64,000 nt of DNA from Sphingomonas_L flavalba_A (GCF_047553045.1 NZ_CP180208.1:2170001-2234000), one strand, 5' to 3'; positions 33,748 through 42,288 are shown, counted from the first letter of the stretch. The notes: generated from the sequence alone by a model not told the origin. Numbers and translations are program-made.

Positions 33748-33822
<75 letters not shown>

Positions 33823-34014
33823 TTTTCATACAGGCTTCGAGAATTTCCTGACCCCGCCCTGCGGGCCGCCGCGAACGGCGCGGTTCCGCGGCATGGCGGC
33901 CGCCCTGCGTTCGAACCGAAATGCAGCGCCCCGCCCAGCGAGCCTATCCTGGCGCAAGTCCCACCGACCGCCTTGGAAGGCGCTGCCAGCGCACGGGCGA
34001 AGCCGAATGCCCGT

Positions 34015-34236
34015 ATGCGCACCAAGGGGCATTGGTGGCGGGGCGGTTCTATTCGGTGGCGATGGACCGGGCGTTCGACGAAGCCCTCACCTATGCCGCA
34101 CTGCGCCCGACCAAGAGCATCGGTCCCTGTCGGCTCGCCGCAATGGCTGGAGGACATGGAAGCGCGCATCGCGCTTATCCCTCAGGCCCAAAAGCGGGGA
34201 CCGAAACCCAAATCTATCGGATTTAGCGGCTCGTAA
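34015..34236 (+). pseudogene. Remnant of a REP-associated (Y1-type) transposase
   Basis: The pieces RTKGHWWRG (34018-34044) and, in a shifted frame, GRFYSVAMDRAFDEALTYAA are like the middle of RAYT/IS200-type tyrosine transposases. Then SPQWLEDMEARIALIPQAQK with RGPKPK matches the C-terminal tail of the same family. The middle helices, the frame and the N-terminus are missing, so it is dead. It lies between tRNA-Thr and the island's left repeat. The family call is from memory of motifs, not a search. Confidence 0.55.
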
Positions 34237-34327
34237 TGTCATTGGGCGACAAGACGCGAATCCGTGTCGCAAGCGATAGCGGCGGAGAAACCGGCTAGAA
34301 TCGTGCGCCCACCACGGGCTTGGCAAC

Positions 34328-34371
34328 TGGTGACCCCTACGGGAATCGAACCCGTGTTTCAGCCGTGAAAG
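34328..34371. repeat. Left attachment repeat (copy of tRNA-Glu 3' end)
   Basis: These 44 bases are identical to 50262-50305 and contain the T-arm and anticodon-arm part of tRNA-Glu plus CCA, in minus orientation. The sequence diverges directly after position 34371, where a tRNA would continue; it is not a second functional tRNA gene. The integrase gene begins about 140 bp inside. Confidence 0.92.
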
Positions 34372-34477
34372 TCAAATTATTTGAAGTATTTCCGTCCATG
34401 ATCGTCCATGCACGTGCTTGAAATCCCTGTATTTGCTTAATATACTTCCACCGCATTCCAGGACGATACAGGTATGC

Positions 34478-34509
34478 ATATTTGACGTATATTTGACGGT
34501 TTTGACGGC
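34478..34509 (+). repeat. Integrase arm-type repeats, left end
   Basis: ATATTTGACG occurs at 34478-34487 and 34489-34498, with a third weaker unit TTTTGACGG right after. The same unit appears near the other end at 50204-50213 and 50215-50222. Repeated short sites at both ends of an element are what arm-binding domains of tyrosine integrases recognise. Confidence 0.6.
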
Positions 34510-34510
34510 G

Positions 34511-35830
34511 GTGGCAAAGACACTTAACGAGTCACCTCTTACCACGCGAAACGCGAGAGACAAACTCTCGCGTGGCACTCACTGGCGCGCCATCGACCCG
34601 GACGTTCATCTTGGCTATCGGAAGGGAGTCAGGGGCGGCCGCTGGCTCGTCAGATGGTACGGTGGCCAGCAAAAATATCGCCAAGCCACGCTCGGCACAG
34701 CGGATGATGCCATCTGCGAGGGGGCGCTCAGCTTCGAGGCGGCCGCCAAGCGAGCACGGGAGCATGTCAGCAACTATCGACGAGCGGTTCGGGGCGTCAG
34801 CGGCGGAGCGGCGCCCACTCTTCGCATCCCGGTCGAGCAGTATATCGCGATGCGCGACGCCAGGGACCGGGCCAGGGAGCAGCGTCCCATCCGGTCCGAT
34901 GCGTCGCGTCGGCTCGGACGCTACATCCTCGATGATCCGATCGCCGACCTGGCTCTGCACGAACTAACCGACGCAGCGCTCCGGGCGTGGCGCAAACGCC
35001 TGAACCCCAAGTTGGCGCACACGACGACGCAACGCCTCTCCAGCGATCTCAAGGCGGCCCTCAACGCCTACTATCTCGAGAACCGAAAGAAACTCCCAGC
35101 CGATTTCGCCGAGACGGTGCGGGTTGGTCTCAAGACACCATCTCAGGAGATTCCGGCCGAACCAAAATCATCCCAGGCCCAGATGCTGACGGACGAGCAG
35201 GTCAGAGCGGTCGTGCAGGCGGCGATAGAGCAGGACGTCGACGGCGATTTCGGACGCCTAATCCTGGTCATGGCATCCACTGGCGCACGCTTCGCCCAAG
35301 TGCGGCGCCTTCGCGTCGAGGACGTGCAGCCTGAATTCGCCCGGATCATGATGCCCGCGAGCCGCAAGGGCAAACCCAAGGCGACACGATACATCGCGGT
35401 GCGCGTCGGCCCGGACATCCTTGCTGCCCTAAAGCCGGTCATCGACGGCCGCGACCCAACCGAGCCCCTGCTATGCCGGTGGCGCCATATCCAGATCAGC
35501 CCAACCCAATGGCAGCGAGTCAGTCGCGGGCCCTGGTACACGCCGTCCGAGATGCTCCGCCCCTGGCGTGCCGCCTGTGCGAAAGCGGGCGTTCCCGGAA
35601 AAATCCCGTACGCTCTTCGCCACTCTTCGATCGTCAGGGCTATCCGCACTAATCTGCCCATTCGACTGGTTGCCGCTCTCCACGATACCAGCGTGACGAT
35701 GATCGAACGCCATTACGGACGGTGGATCACCGAGGGGCTTGAGGAACTCGCTGCCCAAGCGATCATACCGATCGTCCCTTGTGGGCAAGCTGGCGAGGAG
35801 GACGAGTGGATGCTTGAGGCTGCCGAATGA
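34511..35830 (+). CDS. Tyrosine recombinase / integrase of the island
   Basis: The 439-residue integrase has an arm-binding N-terminal part (WRAIDPDVHLGYRKGVRGGR), a core-binding SAM-like domain and a C-terminal catalytic domain. The first arginine is in TGARFAQVRRLRVEDV, the HxxR in ALRHSSIVRAIR and the tyrosine in MIERHYGRW. It starts at GTG 34511; the frame is open to 34418 but that would cover the arm sites. It lies beside the left attachment repeat and most likely drives integration at tRNA-Glu. Confidence 0.9.
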   Translation: MAKTLNESPLTTRNARDKLSRGTHWRAIDPDVHLGYRKGVRGGRWLVRWYGGQQKYRQATLGTADDAICEGALSFEAAAKRAREHVSNYRRAVRGVSGGAAPTLRIPVEQYIAMRDARDRAREQRPIRSDASRRLGRYILDDPIADLALHELTDAALRAWRKRLNPKLAHTTTQRLSSDLKAALNAYYLENRKKLPADFAETVRVGLKTPSQEIPAEPKSSQAQMLTDEQVRAVVQAAIEQDVDGDFGRLILVMASTGARFAQVRRLRVEDVQPEFARIMMPASRKGKPKATRYIAVRVGPDILAALKPVIDGRDPTEPLLCRWRHIQISPTQWQRVSRGPWYTPSEMLRPWRAACAKAGVPGKIPYALRHSSIVRAIRTNLPIRLVAALHDTSVTMIERHYGRWITEGLEELAAQAIIPIVPCGQAGEEDEWMLEAAE

Positions 35831-35846
35831 CGGGCGGCCGGGCAGG

Positions 35847-35897
35847 CTCGAGGAGCTTGCTGCGAAAGCCGTCGTCCCGATTTTATCGGCGGAATGA
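35847..35897 (+). pseudogene. Fragment of a second integrase 3' end
   Basis: Directly after the integrase stop, a short piece encodes LEELAAKAVVPILSAE and a stop. The intact integrase has LEELAAQAIIPIV at the matching place. The fragment is thus the diverged 3' end of a related integrase gene, probably a scar from recombination or from an earlier element. Confidence 0.6.
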
Positions 35898-35909
35898 AGA
35901 TGCGTTCAA

Positions 35910-36164
35910 TTAATCGCTTCCTTCTCCTTCCAGCAGTCGCTTCAAGCTCTTGAAGAGGATGAAGGTCGAACGACCGATCTTCACGGTCGCGATATCGCCA
36001 GTTTCGATCAGTTCGTAGATTCTCGACCGACTGATGCCGGTCAGTTGGACCGCCGTGCGTATCCTCACGCTGATCGGCTCGAAAGGGATATCAGTGTGCG
36101 AGCCTGGGCGTCCAAGTCGAGGGACTTCCGGCTCGTCTCCGTGATGCGATCGCGACGCGGTCAT
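35910..36164 (-). CDS. Excisionase-like HTH protein (AlpA/HTH_17 type)
   Basis: The 84-residue protein holds an excisionase-family winged helix: VRIRTAVQLTGISRSRIYEL followed by ETGDIATVKIGRSTFILFKS. Proteins of this type act as directionality factors or activators for integrative elements. It overlaps the upstream DUF2274 gene by four bases (ATGA), and both are typical of the integrase-proximal end of Trb-type elements. Confidence 0.82.
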   Translation of the reverse strand: MTASRSHHGDEPEVPRLGRPGSHTDIPFEPISVRIRTAVQLTGISRSRIYELIETGDIATVKIGRSTFILFKSLKRLLEGEGSD

Positions 36165-36379
36165 GACGACCGCCCGCGGGTACGCAAAAATCCTCGATCG
36201 CTTTCGATGAAGCCGGCCAGCATCGCCGGAATCAGATCAGAAACCTGCTCCTGGATGCCATAGGTTTCGGCGTAGAGCGCAGCGTAATCGATCAGAGCCT
36301 GATGCAGGTCCGGCATGATGCTGATGCTGAGCTTGACCGGCGTCCGGTCCGGTAGGCGCGCAAGCTTGAGTTCCGCCAT
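36161..36379 (-). CDS. DUF2274 domain protein
   Basis: The 72-residue protein reads MAELKLARLPDRTPVKLSIS, then IMPDLHQALIDYAALYAETY and IPAMLAGFIESDRGFLR. This is the DUF2274 pattern, a small protein encoded just after trbI in conjugative transfer operons. It resembles ribbon-helix-helix proteins in size and charge. The gene starts six bases after the trbI stop, confirming the usual order. Confidence 0.82.
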   Translation of the reverse strand: MAELKLARLPDRTPVKLSISIMPDLHQALIDYAALYAETYGIQEQVSDLIPAMLAGFIESDRGFLRTRGRSS

Positions 36380-36385
36380 GGTCTC

Positions 36386-36667
36386 CTACTCCTTCCAAGG
36401 TGCCAAGATCAGATCGCGATGGACAACCAGGCGAACCGGAGTGCCGGGGCGGACCGTGATGGTCGGCTGGATATTGAGGTTGCGGGACGTAATCTGGTCG
36501 CCGGCGCGCGACACGTTCTGCTGCGTGGATTCGCGGATTGCCTGGACGAGGTCGCTCTCGCCCGAGAAAGTCAGGTCCGCGCCGACGCCAAGCAATGTCG
36601 AGATCGCGACGCCCTTGAGGAGCGTCCAGCTATGGAAATCGACCTTGTCGGCAAGGCCCGCATAGCC
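36386..36667 (-). pseudogene. trbI: TrbI C-terminal fragment, cut by an insertion sequence
   Basis: The frame reads GYAGLADKVDFHSWTLLKGV, then AISTLLGVGADLTFSGESDL, and ends PVRLVVHRDLILAPWKE. This is the last quarter of TrbI (VirB10-like), a channel component of mating-pair type IV secretion. The 94 codons are open from the IS end at 36668; the other three quarters and the rest of the trb operon are absent. It is non-functional. Confidence 0.85.
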
Positions 36668-37077
36668 TGGTCTGCCCCCACCGAGTGGACCGATTGGTTT
36701 GTTAGTGCATTAAGCTCATCGCCGCCATATCCGGACGGAGGTGGAGCGAAGCGGAACCGGAGGCCGGATATGGCGGTGTCGCCGTTTCCGGTGCCGGTGG
36801 CCGGTAGCCCAGGCTGCTATGCGGGCGGACGGTGTTGTAATGCCGCCGCCATGCCTCGATCAGCACCCTGGCCTCGGCGAGGCTGTAGAAGATCTCGCCA
36901 TTGAGCAGTTCGTCGCGAAGCGACCCGTTGAAGCTTTCGTTATAGCCATTTTCCCATGGTGATCCCGGCGCGATGTAGAGGGTCTTTACGCCGATCTGCC
37001 CCAGCCATTTCTGGACGGCGGTCGCGATAAACTCGCTACCATTATCGGATCGTATATGCGCTGGCGGCCCACGCGAG
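36668..37077 (-). mobile_element. IS3-family element, 410-bp fragment
   Basis: This fragment begins with the same TGGTCTGCCCCC end as the full copies and is identical to the first 410 bp of the next copy. It stops where that copy starts (37078). It encodes only the last part of the transposase (IRSDNGSEFIATAVQKWLGQ to AAMSLMH). Its missing part is not found beyond the second copy, so material was deleted. Confidence 0.88.
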
Positions 37078-37111
37078 TGGTCTGCCCCCACCGAGTGGAC
37101 CGATTGGTTTG

Positions 37112-38289
37112 TTAGTGCATTAAGCTCATCGCCGCCATATCCGGACGGAGGTGGAGCGAAGCGGAACCGGAGGCCGGATATGGCGGTGTCGCCGTTTCCG
37201 GTGCCGGTGGCCGGTAGCCCAGGCTGCTATGCGGGCGGACGGTGTTGTAATGCCGCCGCCATGCCTCGATCAGCACCCTGGCCTCGGCGAGGCTGTAGAA
37301 GATCTCGCCATTGAGCAGTTCGTCGCGAAGCGACCCGTTGAAGCTTTCGTTATAGCCATTTTCCCATGGTGATCCCGGCGCGATGTAGAGGGTCTTTACG
37401 CCGATCTGCCCCAGCCATTTCTGGACGGCGGTCGCGATAAACTCGCTACCATTATCGGATCGTATATGCGCTGGCGGCCCACGCGAGATGAACAGGTCGG
37501 CCAGGGCCGCCAGAACATCCTCATGCTTGAGCTGCCGTGCAACGATGAGCGCCAGGCATTCCCTGCTGGCCTCGTCGATGATCGTGAGGATGCGGAACTT
37601 GCGACCGTCATGCGTCCGCCCCTCGACGAAATCGTAGGCCCAGACATGCCCCGGATATTCGGGGCGTAGCCGGATGCACGATCCGTCATTGAGCCATAGA
37701 CGCCCGCGCTTTGGCTGGCGCTGCGGGACTTTCAGTCCTTCACGCCGCCATATCCGCTCGACACGTTTATGGTTCACCGTCCATCCCGCATGGCACAGCA
37801 ACGCCGTGACCCGGCGGTAGCCGTAACGACCATATTGCTTCGCCAATGCAATGATGTCCTCGGTCAGTGCCTGTTCGTCATCCGCCCCGCGCGGCATCTT
37901 GCGCTGCGTCGATCGATGCTGACCCAGCACCCGGCATATCCGTCGCTCGGATACCCGCACTGGCAGATCCCGTCGTACCTGATCGATGCAGCGCCGCCGC
38001 CGCGCGGGGCTCAGAAGTTTCCCCGTGCAGCCTCCTGCAAGATCAGCTTGTCCAGGGTCAGGTCCGAGATCGCCCGGCGCAGCCGCTGGTTCTCCTTCTC
38101 CAGATCCTTCATCCGCCGCGCCTGGTCGGTCTTCAGGCCGCCATACTCCTTGCGCCACCGATAATAGGTCTGCTCGCTGACCGCGATCCGGCGGCAGGCT
38201 TCAGCCGTGCTCGCTCCCTGCGCCAGCACAATCTCAACTTCACGCAGCTTGCCGATGATCTCTTCCGGCTTGTGCTTCTTGCTCGGCAT
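37112..38289 (-). CDS. IS3 transposase OrfAB (by -1 frameshift), copy 1
   Basis: OrfB carries the integrase core DDE: WAYDFVEGRTHDG, IRSDNGSEFIATAVQKW and ENGYNESFNGSLRDELLN. It has no strong start of its own and is reached from OrfA. The frame pair overlaps at a GGGAAAC heptamer (plus-strand 38017-38023), read G-GGA-AAC in OrfA, a classical -1 slippery site, after which GKLLSP continues in the OrfB frame. The fused product cuts and joins the IS ends. Confidence 0.88.
38011..38289 (-). CDS. IS3 OrfA (HTH/leucine-zipper protein), copy 1
   Basis: The 92-residue protein has an HTH (EEIIGKLREVEIVLAQG, RRIAVSEQTYYRWRKEYGG) and a leucine-zipper-like segment (MKDLEKENQRLRRAISDLTL). It binds the IS ends and, made alone, usually represses transposition. 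It ends ARGNF at the TGA just past the slippery site. Confidence 0.9.
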   Translation of the reverse strand: MPSKKHKPEEIIGKLREVEIVLAQGASTAEACRRIAVSEQTYYRWRKEYGGLKTDQARRMKDLEKENQRLRRAISDLTLDKLILQEAARGNF

Positions 38290-38352
38290 TCAATGTCCCT
38301 TTCATGGTCCAGACTATCATAGTCTCTGGGCCACTCAGCGGGGGGCAGATCA

Positions 38353-38390
38353 GCGCCGTGAAAGGTGATCCTAGGCTCGTTATTCGTCAC
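38353..38390 (-). pseudogene. N-terminal stub of a probable MBL-fold/beta-CASP hydrolase
   Basis: Only MTNNEPRITFHGA remains before the IS begins. Metallo-beta-lactamase-fold RNA-processing hydrolases start with this kind of segment (RITFHGA followed by TVTGS in the intact family). The rest is missing from the window. The call rests on 13 residues and is tentative. Confidence 0.4.
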
Positions 38391-38453
38391 TGCATATGCT
38401 CCAAATTGGCCGGGTCCTGATCCGTGGCACCTTAGTAACGCGCTATGCTCCCG

Positions 38454-38774
38454 CTATGAGAGATTCTCCTTAGCGAACACCGACATGCACCTGCTGGATC
38501 GTTCATCAAAACGGAAAAACATCAGCACTGCTACCGTGGTATTGGAGGGTAGCAGCCAGATCCCCCTGGCATCTCCTCGTTCGCGGATCCTCGCGTCTGC
38601 TGCATTAGCGCGATCGAGAAGCCCAGACAGTTCCAGAACGCAAGCAATCACGGATAGAGAGACCAGTGTGATGAGGGCTGAACGACGCCAAGCATCTGCA
38701 CGATGGCGGCGCCTGCCTTGGCATGCCTCACCGCCGGAACGAATTGGGAATATTGCGGATAGACTGGAATACAT
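38454..38774 (-). CDS. Hypothetical protein with one membrane helix
   Basis: The 106-residue frame has a possible membrane helix (SALITLVSLSVIACVLELSG) and an acidic/arginine-rich part (RANAADARIRERGDARGIWL). No family is recognised. It diverges from pfkB by 21 bp, and the base composition is lower in GC than the chromosome. The frame may be spurious or a degraded gene. Confidence 0.3.
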   Translation of the reverse strand: MYSSLSAIFPIRSGGEACQGRRRHRADAWRRSALITLVSLSVIACVLELSGLLDRANAADARIRERGDARGIWLLPSNTTVAVLMFFRFDERSSRCMSVFAKENLS

Positions 38775-38795
38775 CCAGCCCGCTCAAATGGCGGG

Positions 38796-39728
38796 ATGAC
38801 GAAAATTGCCACCCTAACCCTGAACCCGACGATCGACGTCGCCTATGAAATCGATCGCATGTTCCACACGCGCAAGATGCGAACCAAATCCGAATTCTAC
38901 AACCCAGGCGGCGGTGGTATCAACGTCGCCCGGGTCTTTGTTCGTCTCGGCGGCAATGCCCGAAGCTATTATATGGCGGGCGGTGCCACAGGCGAGGCTC
39001 TCGACGGTCTGCTCGACCTCCATCAGCTCGTCCACAATCGCATCTATATCGCGGGCCATACCCGCGTCGCATCCGCCGTGCTCGAACTCGAAAGCGGCAA
39101 AGAATATCGCTTCGTTCCACCGGGGCCGACCATCCAGCCCGCCGAGTGGCAGGCTTGCCTTGACCAACTTGAAACCGCGCAGTGTAATTTCATGGTGTTG
39201 AGCGGGTCGCTGCCGCCCGGCATTCCCGACGATTTCTACGGTCAGATCGTAGCGCTGATGCGCCAGCGCAATATTCCCGTTATCCTCGACAGTTCAGGGC
39301 CCGGACTCAAGGGCGGGCTCGATGAAGGCGGCGTTTTTCTTGTGAAGCCCAGCATCGGCGAGTTACGGCAATTGACCGAACTCAAGCTCGGTAATACCGA
39401 CGAGATCACCCGTGCGGCACTCGAAATCGTTCAATCCGGACGAGCCGCCCATGTCGCCGTGACCATGGGCCATGAAGGCGCGATCCTTGCCAGCGCTGCC
39501 GGGCCACTATTCCTGCCCGCTGTCACCATCGAGGCGAAAAGCGCGGTTGGTGCCGGCGACAGCTTTCTGTCCGCCATGCTCTTTGCGATCTCGATTGGCT
39601 GGGAGATGGGCGAAGCATTTCGTTTCGGCATTGCCGCTGGTGCTGCCGCCGTAATGAGCCCAGGCCACGATCTCGCCAGGCCAAGTGATATCGAACACCT
39701 ATACCAGCAGACGTCGCAAATACCGTGA
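38796..39728 (+). CDS. pfkB: PfkB-family sugar-phosphate kinase (6-phosphofructokinase II / 1-phosphofructokinase type)
   Basis: The 310-residue protein starts MTKIATLTLNPTIDVAYEID, with the substrate motif GGGGINVARVFVRLGG and the ATP/anion-hole motif AKSAVGAGDSFLSAML. MVLSGSLPPGIPDDFY fits the same group. It phosphorylates fructose phosphates with ATP. Many bacteria carry such kinases in low-oxygen or universal-stress clusters, where an MBL-fold hydrolase is often adjacent; the stub at 38353-38390 fits that. The gene lies alone between two identical IS copies and is codon-wise less GC-rich than the chromosome. Confidence 0.9.
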   Translation: MTKIATLTLNPTIDVAYEIDRMFHTRKMRTKSEFYNPGGGGINVARVFVRLGGNARSYYMAGGATGEALDGLLDLHQLVHNRIYIAGHTRVASAVLELESGKEYRFVPPGPTIQPAEWQACLDQLETAQCNFMVLSGSLPPGIPDDFYGQIVALMRQRNIPVILDSSGPGLKGGLDEGGVFLVKPSIGELRQLTELKLGNTDEITRAALEIVQSGRAAHVAVTMGHEGAILASAAGPLFLPAVTIEAKSAVGAGDSFLSAMLFAISIGWEMGEAFRFGIAAGAAAVMSPGHDLARPSDIEHLYQQTSQIP

Positions 39729-39845
39729 GTGTTGCGAAGACCGGTATATCCCTCCAACTTCCGGGGCAGTGAGGGCACCGTCTTTACTGCCTCAGTGCTT
39801 ACGCACGAATTTGGTCTGCCCCCACCGAGTGGACCGATTGGTTTG

Positions 39846-41023
39846 TTAGTGCATTAAGCTCATCGCCGCCATATCCGGACGGAGGTGGAGCGAAGCGGAA
39901 CCGGAGGCCGGATATGGCGGTGTCGCCGTTTCCGGTGCCGGTGGCCGGTAGCCCAGGCTGCTATGCGGGCGGACGGTGTTGTAATGCCGCCGCCATGCCT
40001 CGATCAGCACCCTGGCCTCGGCGAGGCTGTAGAAGATCTCGCCATTGAGCAGTTCGTCGCGAAGCGACCCGTTGAAGCTTTCGTTATAGCCATTTTCCCA
40101 TGGTGATCCCGGCGCGATGTAGAGGGTCTTTACGCCGATCTGCCCCAGCCATTTCTGGACGGCGGTCGCGATAAACTCGCTACCATTATCGGATCGTATA
40201 TGCGCTGGCGGCCCACGCGAGATGAACAGGTCGGCCAGGGCCGCCAGAACATCCTCATGCTTGAGCTGCCGTGCAACGATGAGCGCCAGGCATTCCCTGC
40301 TGGCCTCGTCGATGATCGTGAGGATGCGGAACTTGCGACCGTCATGCGTCCGCCCCTCGACGAAATCGTAGGCCCAGACATGCCCCGGATATTCGGGGCG
40401 TAGCCGGATGCACGATCCGTCATTGAGCCATAGACGCCCGCGCTTTGGCTGGCGCTGCGGGACTTTCAGTCCTTCACGCCGCCATATCCGCTCGACACGT
40501 TTATGGTTCACCGTCCATCCCGCATGGCACAGCAACGCCGTGACCCGGCGGTAGCCGTAACGACCATATTGCTTCGCCAATGCAATGATGTCCTCGGTCA
40601 GTGCCTGTTCGTCATCCGCCCCGCGCGGCATCTTGCGCTGCGTCGATCGATGCTGACCCAGCACCCGGCATATCCGTCGCTCGGATACCCGCACTGGCAG
40701 ATCCCGTCGTACCTGATCGATGCAGCGCCGCCGCCGCGCGGGGCTCAGAAGTTTCCCCGTGCAGCCTCCTGCAAGATCAGCTTGTCCAGGGTCAGGTCCG
40801 AGATCGCCCGGCGCAGCCGCTGGTTCTCCTTCTCCAGATCCTTCATCCGCCGCGCCTGGTCGGTCTTCAGGCCGCCATACTCCTTGCGCCACCGATAATA
40901 GGTCTGCTCGCTGACCGCGATCCGGCGGCAGGCTTCAGCCGTGCTCGCTCCCTGCGCCAGCACAATCTCAACTTCACGCAGCTTGCCGATGATCTCTTCC
41001 GGCTTGTGCTTCTTGCTCGGCAT
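39846..41023 (-). CDS. IS3 transposase OrfAB (by -1 frameshift), copy 2
   Basis: This is the same frame pair as in copy 1, with the DDE motifs intact (WAYDFVEGRTHDG; IRSDNGSEFIATAVQKW; ENGYNESFNG). The GGGAAAC slippery heptamer lies at plus-strand 40751-40757. It is presumably active. Confidence 0.88.
40745..41023 (-). CDS. IS3 OrfA, copy 2
   Basis: The 92 residues are identical to OrfA of copy 1 (HTH with RRIAVSEQTYYRWRKEYGG, then a coiled coil). See copy 1 for its role in binding the IS ends. Confidence 0.9.
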   Translation of the reverse strand: MPSKKHKPEEIIGKLREVEIVLAQGASTAEACRRIAVSEQTYYRWRKEYGGLKTDQARRMKDLEKENQRLRRAISDLTLDKLILQEAARGNF

Positions 41024-41086
41024 TCAATGTCCCTTTCATGGTCCAGACTATCATAGTCTCTGGGCCACTCAGCGGGGGGCAGATCA

Positions 41087-41862
41087 AGGCGGAAGCGGTT
41101 TGCCGCCGCGAGCCCAATCATCGCTGCGAACACGACCAGCTTCACGATCAGCAGCTGGCCATAGAGCGATGTCGCCAATGCCCAGACCCGGTCCGGCCCA
41201 ACCAGGATCCAGCTGTTGACGAGTCCGGTCAGCACAAGAAGCGTGACTACGGTCGTACCGGTCACGGCGAATCCGTCGAGCGCGCGATGAGACAGGAGGA
41301 GATGGGCGTCGTCGAACAGGTTGCGTCGCCGGAACAGAAGTAGCGCCAATCCCAGGATGGCCCCGATCCATGCTCCGGCCGCTAGCAGGTGCACAATGTC
41401 CGCAACTAGATGGATCAATCCGGTCGCACCTTCGTCCATCGCGCCATGGCCGGTCCATGCGAGCGACCCCAGCGCAATCGCTCCGCTGATTGAGACTGCG
41501 CCTAGCCCCAATTCGGGAAATCGAACTATCAGCGGCGTCATCAAGACGACCGCGATTAAAGCGCAGACGCGCACGATTGCAGCCGTGCCGATGCTCGTTT
41601 GCCAGAGAATGGCGTCGATGCTCGCCCGATCAACATCGGCCACCGACACACCGGCCATTGATGAGGCGAGCATCGCAACGCCGACAGCGCTAAGTATCGC
41701 GCCAAGCAGCGCCGTTCCGGCCGCCCAGGGCCAGAGCGGCACGGCCAGGTGCCTCCGTTCCGGCGCTCGGAGGCCGTACAGCCAGAACAGGGGCACGCCG
41801 AAGACCACGGCGAGGTCCGCGTAGAGTGCGAATCTCAGGACAGCCATCGGCGTGTCGAACAT
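41087..41862 (-). pseudogene. copD: Copper resistance protein CopD, truncated by an IS
   Basis: Some 258 N-terminal codons remain (MFDTPMAVLRFALYADLAVV onward) with six or seven membrane helices, including HLVADIVHLLAAGAWIGAIL, typical of CopD/PcoD, an inner-membrane copper protein. The frame then enters the IS at 41086. The missing C-terminal helices do not appear on the far side, so the gene is a true deletion. The start lies one base past the copC stop. Confidence 0.9.
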
Positions 41863-41863
41863 C

Positions 41864-42247
41864 TTATTTTACAGCGAAGCTGAACTTGCCTTCCATCCGG
41901 TGCGTGTCCGCGCCCGCCGCATGCCATTCGACCTGATAGGTACCGGTCGGGAGCGGACGCTGCATTGTCAGGGTCATTGACTTGCCGTCCTTGGTGATCG
42001 CGGACGTAACCCCCGAAATCTTCATCGGCGCGTGCTTAGCCATGCCCGGCATACCGATCATGACGACTGCAGCGCCGGCGAACTGGGGCAGCACCTTCTC
42101 GTTGAAAGTCAGCACGATCTTCGAAGGGTTGCCAACCGTTGCATTCGCCGCCGGCGTCGAGGCGACCAGCTTGGTGTGCGCCTGCGCGGGCAGAGCGATT
42201 CCGGCAGCAATCAGCGCCGAGAGGATTGTCAATTTACGCATCATCAT
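41864..42247 (-). CDS. copC: Periplasmic copper-binding protein CopC
   Basis: The 127-residue protein has a signal peptide (LTILSALIAAGIALPAQA), and the mature protein starts with HTKLVASTPAANATV; that N-terminal histidine is the Cu(II) ligand in the CopC fold. The MPGMAKHAPM and THRMEGKFSF segments supply methionine and histidine ligands. It carries copper in the periplasm for CopD and relatives. It is divergent from the sigma-factor module and is probably co-transcribed with truncated copD. Confidence 0.93.
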   Translation of the reverse strand: MMMRKLTILSALIAAGIALPAQAHTKLVASTPAANATVGNPSKIVLTFNEKVLPQFAGAAVVMIGMPGMAKHAPMKISGVTSAITKDGKSMTLTMQRPLPTGTYQVEWHAAGADTHRMEGKFSFAVK

Positions 42248-42288
42248 GAGATCCTTCTAGGGAGCGTTACCTACATTACGGGCGTCGA

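Larger units (their letters stand above)
37078..38352 (-). mobile_element. IS3-family insertion sequence (IS407-like), full copy 1
   Basis: The element is 1275 bp. Its ends are TGGTCTGCCCCCACCGAGTGG and, inverted, TGATCTGCCCCCCGCTGAGTGG, giving imperfect inverted repeats that begin with TG and end with CA as in IS3 elements. It has two overlapping transposase frames. The copy at 39812-41086 is the same length and reads the same wherever compared. No matching 4-bp target duplication is seen next to either copy. Confidence 0.92.
39812..41086 (-). mobile_element. IS3-family insertion sequence (IS407-like), full copy 2
   Basis: It matches the copy at 37078-38352 in length (1275 bp), ends, frames and orientation. 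It interrupts copD: the left flank ends in AATT, and the right flank AGGC is in the copD reading frame. The lack of a shared 4-bp duplication suggests recombination between copies after insertion. Confidence 0.92.

Noticed and set aside
34328..34371. A second tRNA-Glu gene
   Set aside because: Only the last 44 bases of the tRNA are present; the acceptor 5' strand and D-arm are missing, so it is an attachment repeat.
37078..41086. A standard composite transposon with target duplication
   Set aside because: The four bases next to the outer ends (CGAG and AGGC) differ, so clean composite transposition is not supported.
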